Below, in pieces: positions 30,949 to 37,447 of a DNA stretch of 37,800 nt (positions are counted from its first letter, which is position 1; each line of letters opens with the position of its first letter). The stretch lies in assembly GCA_910589145.1 (NCBI GenBank), contig CAJUSD010000032.1, positions 1 to 37,800 of the forward strand. The letters are read 5' to 3'. The stretch comes from an uncultured Oscillospiraceae bacterium. GTDB taxonomy: Bacteria > Bacillota > Clostridia > Oscillospirales > Ruminococcaceae. The position numbers and the translations under genes were made by a program. Under the pieces are notes generated by a model, which saw only the letters and a program-made list of their open reading frames with translations, was not told where the DNA came from and did no database searches.

Positions 30949-31137
30949 TCAGCCTCCATTGAATTTTTCATCTGAGCCATTATCCTGTTTTGGTTCTTTT
31001 GCCACCTCCAAACTGGAATGGAAAAGGCATGAAAACAGGATAATCCACCACTTCCCGAAATAAATGGCAAGCACCGTAAAGCAAATTACAACCACGCTGT
31101 TTTTCAAAACCCAGGCCGTCCAAGCTCCCATGTTCAT
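30949..31137 (-). CDS. Small single-pass membrane protein
   Basis: 62 residues. After MNMGAWTAWVLKN a strongly hydrophobic stretch (SVVVICFTVLAIYFGKWWII) spans the membrane, followed by a polar tail. Its ATG overlaps the stop of the preceding gene (ATGA). Function unknown; it is one of the early small genes. Confidence 0.65.
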   Translation of the reverse strand: MNMGAWTAWVLKNSVVVICFTVLAIYFGKWWIILFSCLFHSSLEVAKEPKQDNGSDEKFNGG

Positions 31138-31304
31138 CCTGCCGCCCCAGCTTTCCCCATATCAGTTTGGTTTTTATGTAGTTCCCCCTTGCGCCTAATA
31201 GATTTCACAGTAACGACGGCATTAGACTTTTCGCCCTGGATTTTCCCAATGGTTTCAAAAAACCTCTGAACATCCAGCTTGCCCACAGTTTTCCCGGTAA
31301 GCAT
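31134..31304 (-). CDS. Small early phage protein
   Basis: 56 residues from ATG 31304 with AGGGGG upstream. MLTGKTVGKLDVQRFFETIG and KIQGEKSNAVVTVKSIRRKG are helical then strand-like, with a basic end. No family recognised. It overlaps the start of the membrane-protein gene by four bases. Confidence 0.65.
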   Translation of the reverse strand: MLTGKTVGKLDVQRFFETIGKIQGEKSNAVVTVKSIRRKGELHKNQTDMGKAGAAG

Positions 31305-31351
31305 ACCTGTAAAACCCCCTTTTTCTAAATAAAGGCTGCCGGGTGGAGCAA

Positions 31352-31564
31352 CTAAATCACTTTATAAATCTGCTCCACCGCTTTCATAACGATTATAAGA
31401 GCGTCCATAATCGTTGTGAGAATTTCATAAATATTTTGCAAGCAAAAAACAAGCCTGATCCCGCCAACAACCAACAGGATATTGCAGATTCCCAAGATAC
31501 GGCAGCTCCGCTCTAAACTTTTAAATCTCAACTGAATATTCTCTTCCTCTTGAATCCGCTTCAT
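31352..31564 (-). CDS. Small membrane protein
   Basis: 70 residues. A charged helix (MKRIQEEENIQLRFKSLERS) leads into a hydrophobic span (ILGICNILLVVGGIRLVFCL) and a second amphipathic part (DALIIVMKAVEQIYKVI). One or two membrane segments are likely. Function unknown. Confidence 0.65.
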   Translation of the reverse strand: MKRIQEEENIQLRFKSLERSCRILGICNILLVVGGIRLVFCLQNIYEILTTIMDALIIVMKAVEQIYKVI

Positions 31565-31606
31565 AAATTTCTTACCGCCTTACCCGTCTTAATGACATCG
31601 AATATT

Positions 31607-31780
31607 TTACTGGATAACCAAAAGACGGAGAAACTCCCCACATTCCTTGAGCAAATCTTCAGCCTGGACAATGCTCAGCCCTTTCAGCGCTTCAAGTATT
31701 TGACATACTTTTTCCTTGTCCTCCGTGGCAAACAGCTCCATCAATTTATCATCCAATTCAGGCATTTCGGCATATTTCAT
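31607..31780 (-). CDS. Small acidic early phage protein
   Basis: 57 residues from ATG 31780. MKYAEMPELDDKLMELFATE, KEKVCQILEALKGLSIVQAE and DLLKECGEFLRLL form helices. The pattern matches small proteins often found in Clostridia prophage early operons. Function unknown. Confidence 0.65.
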   Translation of the reverse strand: MKYAEMPELDDKLMELFATEDKEKVCQILEALKGLSIVQAEDLLKECGEFLRLLVIQ

Positions 31781-31847
31781 TTTTCCCACACCTTTTTATA
31801 TAAAAACCGCATTAATCTTTTTCAGCTTTTTTCCTGTCCCCGCCCCC

Positions 31848-31887
31848 AGCTCCCTTGTTCTTTGTGAGAGAACAAGGGAGCTTTTTT
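31848..31887 (+). terminator. Strong plus-strand intrinsic terminator without an obvious gene
   Basis: AGCTCCCTTGTTCT (31848-31861) and AGAACAAGGGAGCT (31869-31882) form a perfect 14-pair stem followed by a T6 tract (31882-31887). Genes here run on the minus strand, so it would end an unknown plus-strand transcript or only protect the operon from opposing transcription. Confidence 0.8.
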
Positions 31888-31904
31888 ATGAAATGTCAGT
31901 CAAG

Positions 31905-32123
31905 TTACCAGCCCATCACGGAATCGGCCTCTTCCACAGCGCGATCCAGGATTTCCAGCAGCCTGCCAAGCTGTTCATCGCTCATGGCAACGGCATCAAT
32001 GTTTAACGTGTATGCAACACGCCCGCCTGCGCTGCTGTTATCATTTTGTATTTTGTACTTTGAACCCAGCGCGCTTTTGGAAAAGTAGCTGTGTTCAATG
32101 TAACGTTTTGTTGGCCCTGTCAA
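31905..32123 (-). CDS. Small early phage protein
   Basis: 72 residues from TTG 32123. This start was chosen because GGGGGTGG lies just upstream, in the same layout as the ATG of the gene at 32751; GTG 32132 would sit inside the ribosome site. The central part (GGRVAYTLNIDAVAMSDEQL) and the end (GRLLEILDRAVEEADSVMGW) are strand then helix. Function unknown. Confidence 0.65.
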   Translation of the reverse strand: MTGPTKRYIEHSYFSKSALGSKYKIQNDNSSAGGRVAYTLNIDAVAMSDEQLGRLLEILDRAVEEADSVMGW

Positions 32124-32161
32124 TTTTCCCACCCCCTGTTACTATATATTTGCCCCTTTCT

Positions 32162-32290
32162 CACGCCAAATGTTTCTCCTGCTGCTCCTGTTCCGCCTCT
32201 TTCCAATACTCCCTCCCCCTGCTATACTGGTATCAAAGGTCGTGCAGGGCTTCTAATACCAGTACAGAAAGGAGGACAGAGACACTTTCC
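32162..32290. repeat. Copy 1 of a diverged ~75-bp repeat (second copy at 32871-32955)
   Basis: The core CTGCTATACTGGTATCA (32219 onwards) to GAAAGGAGG is about 80% alike in both copies. On the minus strand both encode the same peptide ending (LLSVLVLEALHDL here, LLSILVLEARHNL in copy 2) followed by TGA. Copy 1 lacks the front of the gene, so it is a truncated duplicate; looser similarity extends further left (from about 32162 and 32790). On the plus strand copy 1 offers TGCTATACT, an extended -10 box, upstream of the gene at 32310. Confidence 0.75.
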
Positions 32291-32309
32291 AACGGAAGGA
32301 GGTGATTTT

Positions 32310-32534
32310 ATGTGGTATTACCGCACCCCCATTGGTGTCCTGAAAATTGTCAAAACGTCATATGGATACGGCTTCCTGTTTGGCGATGACCCAACCGACT
32401 GGACGGGCCACCGAAACCCCCGCGCTTTAGCCGATGATGTGTACTGCCATGCTACCGGATGCACCGAGTGGGATAGCTCCTGCGTTGTTGGCCCGCACGA
32501 TTTGAGCGAATGGATTTACGTTAAAGGCGATTAA
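32310..32534 (+). CDS. Small plus-strand phage protein
   Basis: 74 residues from ATG 32310 with a very strong AAGGAGGTGA site. MWYYRTPIGVLKIVKTSYGY, GFLFGDDPTDWTGHRNPRAL and a Cys-containing VYCHATGCTEWDSSCVVG form a strand-rich, Trp/Tyr-rich protein. Unusually it runs against the surrounding early operon. No family recognised. Confidence 0.7.
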   Translation: MWYYRTPIGVLKIVKTSYGYGFLFGDDPTDWTGHRNPRALADDVYCHATGCTEWDSSCVVGPHDLSEWIYVKGD

Positions 32535-32547
32535 CGCAGATTCCCGC

Positions 32548-32751
32548 TCACTCCGGGTAGTTGCTGTGGAAGTTCCCGCGTCGGATCGCCTGGATTCTCC
32601 CCGCCGTGCACACCAGCGTTTGGAGATTCCTGCAATCCTCTGCGTCCATCTTTTTAGTCGTTTCCAGCAGCTCACAAACCCCCTGCATAATGACATCTTC
32701 GGCATTGTCGAGGATGTCATTTCCTTTTCCGGTCAGTTCCATCTCGTCCAT
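32548..32751 (-). CDS. Small early phage protein
   Basis: 67 residues from ATG 32751, four bases after GGGGGTGG. MDEMELTGKGNDILDNAEDV, then MQGVCELLETTKKMDAEDCR and NLQTLVCTAGRIQAIRRG are helical. Function unknown. It converges with the plus-strand gene at 32310. Confidence 0.65.
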   Translation of the reverse strand: MDEMELTGKGNDILDNAEDVIMQGVCELLETTKKMDAEDCRNLQTLVCTAGRIQAIRRGNFHSNYPE

Positions 32752-32782
32752 CTTCCCACCCCCTTTCCCTGCCCGCTTTACA

Positions 32783-32851
32783 TCACGCCGGGTTTTTCTC
32801 CTTCTGCACCTGTTCCGCCCTGTCCAGGTGTTCGCGGGCTTCCATAGTCAT
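32783..32851 (-). CDS. 22-residue micro-ORF
   Basis: ATG 32851 with AAAGAGGCGA upstream encodes MTMEAREHLDRAEQVQKEKN plus two residues. A related ending (Ala-Glu-Gln...Glu-Lys...Ala-stop) is found at the equivalent place beside repeat copy 1 near 32165-32200, there without a start codon. The conserved end supports a translated micro-protein, but it is very short. Confidence 0.4.
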   Translation of the reverse strand: MTMEAREHLDRAEQVQKEKNPA

Positions 32852-32899
32852 TTCGCCTCTTTCCCTTCCCCCATCCCTCTGCTATACTGGTATCAGAGG

Positions 32900-33037
32900 T
32901 CAGAGGTTATGCCGGGCTTCTAACACCAGGATAGAAAGGAGGGCAGGGACATTTTCCACGTGAATCCGATCCTCTTTGGAAAGGTCTTTCAGCACAGCGG
33001 TCAGATCTTGGGAATCACGTTTTTCTTGTTCGTTCAT
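32900..33037 (-). CDS. Small early phage protein, first gene of the early operon
   Basis: 45 residues from ATG 33037 with GAGG upstream. MNEQEKRDSQDLTAVLKDLS followed by KEDRIHVENVPALLSILVLE is a charged-to-hydrophobic helical protein. It is the first gene behind the consensus promoter at 33103-33131. Its 3' end is the source or relative of the truncated copy at 32226-32290. Confidence 0.65.
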   Translation of the reverse strand: MNEQEKRDSQDLTAVLKDLSKEDRIHVENVPALLSILVLEARHNL

Positions 33038-33102
33038 AAATTTTTCCTCACTTTCTTTTAATGTTTGGTTTTCAAAGTGTTTTTATTGTTGTTTACAAGA
33101 CT

Positions 33103-33131
33103 ATTATAAGTCTTTTGAAGACTTTTGTCAA
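33103..33131 (-). promoter_or_regulatory. Consensus early promoter with repressor operator in the spacer
   Basis: Minus-strand TTGACA (33131-33126), exactly 17 bases and TATAAT (33108-33103), a perfect sigma-70 promoter. The spacer holds the 17-bp palindrome AAGTCTTTTGAAGACTT (33108-33124), the natural operator for the cI-like repressor encoded divergently at 33217. Confidence 0.92.
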
Positions 33132-33161
33132 GCTATTTTTTGTTGTTTTTGAGAATATTTG

Positions 33162-33190
33162 TTGACAAAAGGACTTTTTAATGATAAAAT
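33162..33190 (+). promoter_or_regulatory. Promoter of the cI-like repressor gene
   Basis: TTGACA (33162-33167), 17 bases and TAAAAT (33185-33190), 26 bases before the repressor start codon. It is divergent from the early promoter, forming the lysogeny switch. Confidence 0.88.
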
Positions 33191-33216
33191 AGTAACAACG
33201 AAAGGGGGTAAACCCA

Positions 33217-33711
33217 TTGACTTTGGGCGAACGAATAAAAAAAGTGCGCAAGGCTTTAGACCTTACGCAACAGGAATTTGCTAATCGTTTAGGTATGAAA
33301 CGTAATAGCATTGCACAAGTAGAAACGGGACGTAACACATCAGAGCAAACAATAATTTCTATTTGCCGGGAATTTGGTGTTTCTGAAGAATGGCTCCGAA
33401 CTGAAACAGGGAAAATGTTTATACCTTCAATGGAAGAAAGTATTGATGAACTCATTGCTCAATATGGTCTTGATGATCTGGATCGGCAAATTATCTTGGA
33501 GTTTATCAAACTGAAGCCGGAAGAACGTGAAGCCGTTAAGCAGTATGTCCGCAAACTTGCCCAACACCTTTTTGATGCTGATGAGGCGAGCCAGCACATG
33601 ACCATAGAACAAGAAGCTAGGGCGGAAGCGGACCGCTATTATGAACAACTTCTTTCCGAGAAGAAACAGGCGTCACAAGTCTCCTCTGCGAACGGGCAAG
33701 ACGTGGGTTGA
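33217..33711 (+). CDS. cI-like XRE-family lysogeny repressor
   Basis: 164 residues from a TTG start at 33217 with AAAGGGGG eight bases upstream. The N-terminal XRE domain (GERIKKVRKALDLTQQEFAN, RLGMKRNSIAQVETGRNTSE, QTIISICREFGVSEEWLRTE) binds operators. A hinge and helical part follow (LKPEEREAVKQYVRKLAQHL), then a polar tail ending VSSANGQDVG. No peptidase (LexA-like) motif is seen, so induction may need an antirepressor rather than RecA cleavage. The tail is duplicated at 34562-34648, flanking the lipoprotein gene. Confidence 0.9.
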   Translation: MTLGERIKKVRKALDLTQQEFANRLGMKRNSIAQVETGRNTSEQTIISICREFGVSEEWLRTETGKMFIPSMEESIDELIAQYGLDDLDRQIILEFIKLKPEEREAVKQYVRKLAQHLFDADEASQHMTIEQEARAEADRYYEQLLSEKKQASQVSSANGQDVG

Positions 33712-33758
33712 CTCTATGGCATGGCGCATACCCAAGATAAAAATGCTGGAGGTTTACT

Positions 33759-34535
33759 ATGAAAAAAGCAATTATTTTGTTCCTACTTGTATTTACTCTT
33801 TCAGCCTGTACCCATATTGATCAGCAATCCACTCCTGTATCCACTATAAATACTAATCTTACTTCGTCCAATAGTGGGCAGGTTTCTAGCTCCAAGGCTT
33901 CAAACTCTTCCTCTATGGAAGAAACTGCATCTGCCAATTCTAAAATAGCCCCTGTAAATTCTGACCTTGCTTCATCTAAATATAATGACATAGATAGTGT
34001 TAAAGATTCAAATGTTTCCGCTTTGTCCTCAAGCAGTAGCAATATGTCAGATATAGATGAAGTTTCACCCACTAATTCTGAAACAGATATTAAGGAAATG
34101 GCTCTAATGTTCTGTACAGACACATATGATGCCATATCCTCATCAGAACTGTCATATTCTAATTATATCAACTCATTTTCATTCAATGCTTCCGCTGGCA
34201 AAGATATCTACACGTTATCTGAGGAATTATTTACTGATCTCAATGAAGCTCTCACATTTTTCCACGGTCTTGATTCTAGCGAAATAGAAGAAATTGATAA
34301 GTTTGCGGATTTCAACTACTATACAGCCGCGTATATCACCAGTATGATAGAAGTTCCTAAGCATGTAATGGATGGGCTTAATGGAAAAGATGATATTAGT
34401 AAATATGATAGCCAAAAAGATGCTCAACAGATTTCCGAATATAGAGACGCATTTAAAAAAAGTTTAGTTTCATTTTTGGAATCAGTTGGTTATACATGGG
34501 ATGAAGTGTCACCTTGGTTTTACAATTGGGAATGA
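33759..34535 (+). CDS. Secreted lipoprotein, likely lysogenic-conversion cargo
   Basis: 258 residues. A signal peptide (MKKAIILFLLVFTLSACTH) with lipobox LSAC puts the lipid-attached Cys at 17. Residues 20-115 are a Ser/Asn/Thr-rich linker, typical of surface lipoproteins. Residues about 115-258 form a helical domain with no recognised family. It is AT-rich, directly behind the repressor, and so expressed in the lysogen. Superinfection exclusion or host-surface modification is a reasonable inference. A duplicated repressor tail after the gene suggests it was inserted here. Confidence 0.82.
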   Translation: MKKAIILFLLVFTLSACTHIDQQSTPVSTINTNLTSSNSGQVSSSKASNSSSMEETASANSKIAPVNSDLASSKYNDIDSVKDSNVSALSSSSSNMSDIDEVSPTNSETDIKEMALMFCTDTYDAISSSELSYSNYINSFSFNASAGKDIYTLSEELFTDLNEALTFFHGLDSSEIEEIDKFADFNYYTAAYITSMIEVPKHVMDGLNGKDDISKYDSQKDAQQISEYRDAFKKSLVSFLESVGYTWDEVSPWFYNWE

Positions 34536-34561
34536 AATTCTACACAATTTATCTGTTTCAG

Positions 34562-34648
34562 CAAGAAGCTAGGGCAGAGGAACAATATGATTTAGAGCAA
34601 GAACAGGCCAAACAAGTCTCCTCTGCGAACGGGCAAGACGCGGTTTAA
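34562..34648 (+). repeat. Duplicated 3' end of the repressor gene
   Basis: CAAGAAGCTAGGGC (34562-34575) matches 33610-33623, and a 29-base block at 34612-34640 is identical to 33675-33703. The frame encodes QEARAEEQYDLEQEQAKQ and then VSSANGQDAV before a TAA, parallel to the repressor tail. It is an orphan tail, probably left when the lipoprotein gene was inserted. Confidence 0.88.
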
Positions 34649-34682
34649 AGATATGGAACGGATAAAAAGCAGCAAAAAATAA

Positions 34683-34700
34683 GCCGCCCACTTAGGCGGC
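34683..34700 (+). other. Hairpin in the leader of the first Uma2 gene
   Basis: GCCGCC (34683-34688) and GGCGGC (34695-34700) form a short stem. The preceding ATAAGCCGCCCA recurs near 35305-35316 before the second Uma2 gene, suggesting that gene and leader were duplicated together. Confidence 0.55.
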
Positions 34701-34728
34701 CCGATTAAAGAATGGAGGTTTAAAAAAT

Positions 34729-35295
34729 ATGGCTGACAATTTGGCGTATCAAGAGGAATTGCGGGACGAAATGCTAAACGGCAAGGTTGTTTTAATGTCC
34801 CCGCGTCCTGCGGTAAACCATAACCGGGTAATTGGAAATATCTTCTTTGCTTTTATGGGATACCTATATGGAAAAACCTGTGAACCCTTTGCAGACGGCA
34901 CAGACGTTTATTTGACCGAAAAGGATCGTGTTATACCTGACGTTATGATTATCTGTAAGAAAGAGATAATCAAGCGCAAAGGCGTCTTCGGCGTGCCGGA
35001 TCTAATTGTAGAAGTATTGTCCCCTGGAACAGAAAAACGGGACAGGGGCTATAAAAAAGACTTGTACGAAAAAAGCGGCGTGCGGGAATATTGGCTTGTG
35101 GAGCCTGAAACCCAAGCGGTTGAAGTCTACCTGTTAAAAGACAAAAAATTTGTACTGGATGATGTATACCGGATTTTCCCTGATTATGTGGAGCTTTCCG
35201 CCGATGAACGGCAGCGCTATAAAAGCGAAGTGCCAGTTTCGCTTTATGATGATTTTTCAATTCCGCTTGAAGCCATATTCCGCAATCTGTTTTGA
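34729..35295 (+). CDS. Uma2-family (DUF820) putative PD-(D/E)XK nuclease, copy 1
   Basis: 188 residues. The family core shows PRPAVNHNRVIGNIFFAFMG, YLTEKDRVIPDVMIICKKE, then VPDLIVEVLSPGTEKRDRG and KKDLYEKSGVREYWLVEPET. The Pro-Asp, Glu-Val-Leu-Ser-Pro and Lys-Tyr/Leu-Tyr residues form the predicted nuclease site. Uma2 proteins are common in cyanobacteria and also occur on mobile elements, with unclear function; anti-phage or transposition-linked roles are proposed. It lies behind the lysogeny genes with its own ribosome site (GGAGG). Confidence 0.9.
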   Translation: MADNLAYQEELRDEMLNGKVVLMSPRPAVNHNRVIGNIFFAFMGYLYGKTCEPFADGTDVYLTEKDRVIPDVMIICKKEIIKRKGVFGVPDLIVEVLSPGTEKRDRGYKKDLYEKSGVREYWLVEPETQAVEVYLLKDKKFVLDDVYRIFPDYVELSADERQRYKSEVPVSLYDDFSIPLEAIFRNLF

Positions 35296-35345
35296 TAAAA
35301 GAGAATAAGCCGCCCAAACGGACGGCGGAAAAGGAGGAAGGAAAA

Positions 35346-35909
35346 ATGTCAGAGGCATACAGAATAGACTGGAAAGAGGAACTGATTGACGGCAAAGTAG
35401 TAGCCATGTCCCCTGCATCGGTCAACCATGTTTTAATTGCTGGAAATATATTTCATATTTTCAAGAATTATTTGAAAGGGAAAAAATGTATTCCTATTAT
35501 GGATGGCGCCCTGGTGTATTTAACGGAGGAAGATCATTTTATTCCTGACATGATGGTAGTCTGCGATCCTGACAAAATTAAAACAGACGGGGTTCACGGC
35601 GCCCCTGATCTGGTGGTTGAGATTCTTTCCCCCAGTACAGCATGGAATGATAAAACACATAAAAAAGACATCTATGCCATGTGTGGGGTTCAGGAGTATT
35701 GGATTGTCAGTCCTTCTGAAAGGTTTGTTGAAGTTTACTATAATGTCAGAAATGAATTTGTGCTTCATAAAATTTATCCAGTTTATTCTGACTGGATGCT
35801 GGAAAAAATGAACGAAGCAGACCGTAAGGCAGTTGAGACCCATTTTAAATGCAGTCTATATGACGACTTTGACATTTATCTGGATGATATTTTTGGCGGT
35901 TTAGTCTGA
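35346..35909 (+). CDS. Uma2-family (DUF820) putative nuclease, copy 2
   Basis: 187 residues from ATG 35346, with AAGGAGG upstream. It is about half identical to copy 1, with the same order of motifs: SPASVNHVLIAGNIFHIFKN, YLTEEDHFIPDMMVVCDPDK, APDLVVEILSPSTAWNDKTH and KKDIYAMCGVQEYWIVSPSE. The two genes are probably an old duplication kept together. The metal-binding Asp and Glu and the following Lys appear intact in both. Confidence 0.9.
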   Translation: MSEAYRIDWKEELIDGKVVAMSPASVNHVLIAGNIFHIFKNYLKGKKCIPIMDGALVYLTEEDHFIPDMMVVCDPDKIKTDGVHGAPDLVVEILSPSTAWNDKTHKKDIYAMCGVQEYWIVSPSERFVEVYYNVRNEFVLHKIYPVYSDWMLEKMNEADRKAVETHFKCSLYDDFDIYLDDIFGGLV

Positions 35910-35910
35910 C

Positions 35911-35946
35911 AAAAAAATCCGTCCCCTGTTGGCGCAGGGGGCGGAT
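35911..35946 (-). terminator. Minus-direction terminator-like hairpin
   Basis: Stem of ATCCG/CGGAT and CCCCTG/CAGGGG arms with a small bulge; read on the minus strand it is followed by TTTTTTT. It would stop transcription entering from the recombinase side. On the plus strand no T-run follows. Confidence 0.65.
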
Positions 35947-35973
35947 TCAGGGACATCAACCACAGGAACATAA

Positions 35974-36021
35974 AGCCATGTGATATGATGCAACTTCACA
36001 AAACCATTATATCACATGGCT
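35974..36021. promoter_or_regulatory. Perfect 13-bp inverted repeat upstream of the recombinase
   Basis: AGCCATGTGATAT (35974-35986) and ATATCACATGGCT (36009-36021), 22 bases apart, 43 bases before the recombinase start. It could be an operator for recombinase expression or part of a protein-binding site of the excision machinery. Confidence 0.65.
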
Positions 36022-36063
36022 TAGGAAAATGCACTCATTTTTTGAAAGCCAGGTGATTTTTTC

Positions 36064-37410
36064 ATGGAAAGGGCAGCATTATACATCCGGGTCAGCACAG
36101 AGGAACAGGCGATGCACGGTTATTCGCTGGAAGCGCAGCGGGAAGCCCTGACGCGGTACGCAAAGGAACACGATTTATTTATTGTGGATTATTATGTAGA
36201 CGAAGGCAAAAGTGCGCGCAAACGTTACACCAAGCGCAAGGAATTCATGCGCATGATGGAAGATGTAGAGTGTAATAAACTGGATGTGATATTGTTCATC
36301 AAGCTGGACCGGTGGTTCAGGAACATAGCGGACTACTATAAAATCCAGGAAGTTCTGGAGGCACATCATGTCAACTGGAAGACAACAGAGGAACATTATG
36401 ACACCAGCACAACCAACGGGCGGCTGTACATCAATATCCGTCTGTCAGTAGCGCAGGATGAAAGCGACCGGGACAGCGACAGAATCAAATTTGTATTTGA
36501 GAACAAAATATCCCGCGGGGAAGCGATAACAGGGGCGGTTCCATTGGGATTCAAGATAGAGGATAAGCACCTGGTAGCAGATGAAGGGACGGTAAAAATC
36601 GCACAGGATATTTTCGCATATTACGACCTTCATAATAATAAGACAGCGACCAGGCGTTACATCCTGGAAAAATACGGGTTATCCATAACAATGACTACAT
36701 TACAGCGGATGCTGCGCAACACGATGTATAAAGGGGAATACCGTTGGATATCCGGTTATTGCGAAGCATTAATAGAGCCGCAGATATTCGACCGAGTAAA
36801 AGAGAGGGCACAAACGGGGAATGTACGGAAGACAGGGGCCAACCGAACCTATATATTTTCATCGCTGTTAATCTGTGCCGAGTGCGGGCGAAAAATGGTA
36901 GGGCATCTGGGACGCAGAGGGAGCCGTGAATATTACCTGTACAGGTGCAACTATTCAGCGAATTTAAAGCTATGTGAACACAAGCGGTGCATCAATGAAA
37001 GAGAAATAGAAGAATACCTGTTAAACCACATAGAAGAAGAGATCAATAGTTATATAGTAGATTATGAAGTAAAGGCGGCGCAGAAGCTGAAGCCCAAAAC
37101 AGACAAAGGGAAGATAAAGCGAAAGATGGAGAAACTAAAGGAGCTGTATATCAACGAATTGATAACGATGGAAGAATACAAGAAAGATTATGAAACATAC
37201 ATAGAGCAGCTAGCAGAAACGGAAGCCGCTCCAGTTCCCACGCCTGACTATAAGGCATTAGAGGGATTTAAGGGGAACGAATTCAAAGGGATGTATAAAA
37301 CGATGGAGCGAGAAGAGAGGCGATCCTTATGGAGGAGCATCATAACAAGCATAAAGATAGATAAAGATAACAATATAGTATTATGCTTTACCAGTCTTTC
37401 GGCAGAGTGA
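36064..37410 (+). CDS. Large serine recombinase (phage integrase)
   Basis: 448 residues. Resolvase-like catalytic domain with Ser11 in RVSTEEQ, then YSLEAQREALTRYA and the KLDRWFRNIADYY helix. A recombinase domain follows from about residue 150. The zinc ribbon uses CAEC (271-274), Cys295 and Cys304; a coiled coil covers about 305-390. It inserts phage DNA into a host attachment site without host factors. At 448 residues it is on the short side for this class. Its gene ends about 36 bases before the host gene resumes, the usual place next to an attachment site. Confidence 0.95.
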   Translation: MERAALYIRVSTEEQAMHGYSLEAQREALTRYAKEHDLFIVDYYVDEGKSARKRYTKRKEFMRMMEDVECNKLDVILFIKLDRWFRNIADYYKIQEVLEAHHVNWKTTEEHYDTSTTNGRLYINIRLSVAQDESDRDSDRIKFVFENKISRGEAITGAVPLGFKIEDKHLVADEGTVKIAQDIFAYYDLHNNKTATRRYILEKYGLSITMTTLQRMLRNTMYKGEYRWISGYCEALIEPQIFDRVKERAQTGNVRKTGANRTYIFSSLLICAECGRKMVGHLGRRGSREYYLYRCNYSANLKLCEHKRCINEREIEEYLLNHIEEEINSYIVDYEVKAAQKLKPKTDKGKIKRKMEKLKELYINELITMEEYKKDYETYIEQLAETEAAPVPTPDYKALEGFKGNEFKGMYKTMEREERRSLWRSIITSIKIDKDNNIVLCFTSLSAE

Positions 37411-37447
37411 ACGAAAGGACTATACTAATTAACAACCACCCGCGCGG
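37411..37447. other. Right attachment junction (attR)
   Basis: Phage sequence ends between the recombinase stop and about 37447. From GAC at 37447 the plus-strand frame is clearly a host repeat protein. A TAA at 37426-37428 closes the frame on the phage side. The crossover core is probably near 37428-37446 but cannot be fixed without the left junction or an empty site. Confidence 0.6.

Noticed and set aside
33217..33711. LexA-type self-cleaving repressor
   Set aside because: No Ala-Gly cleavage site or Ser/Lys peptidase domain is seen after the XRE domain.
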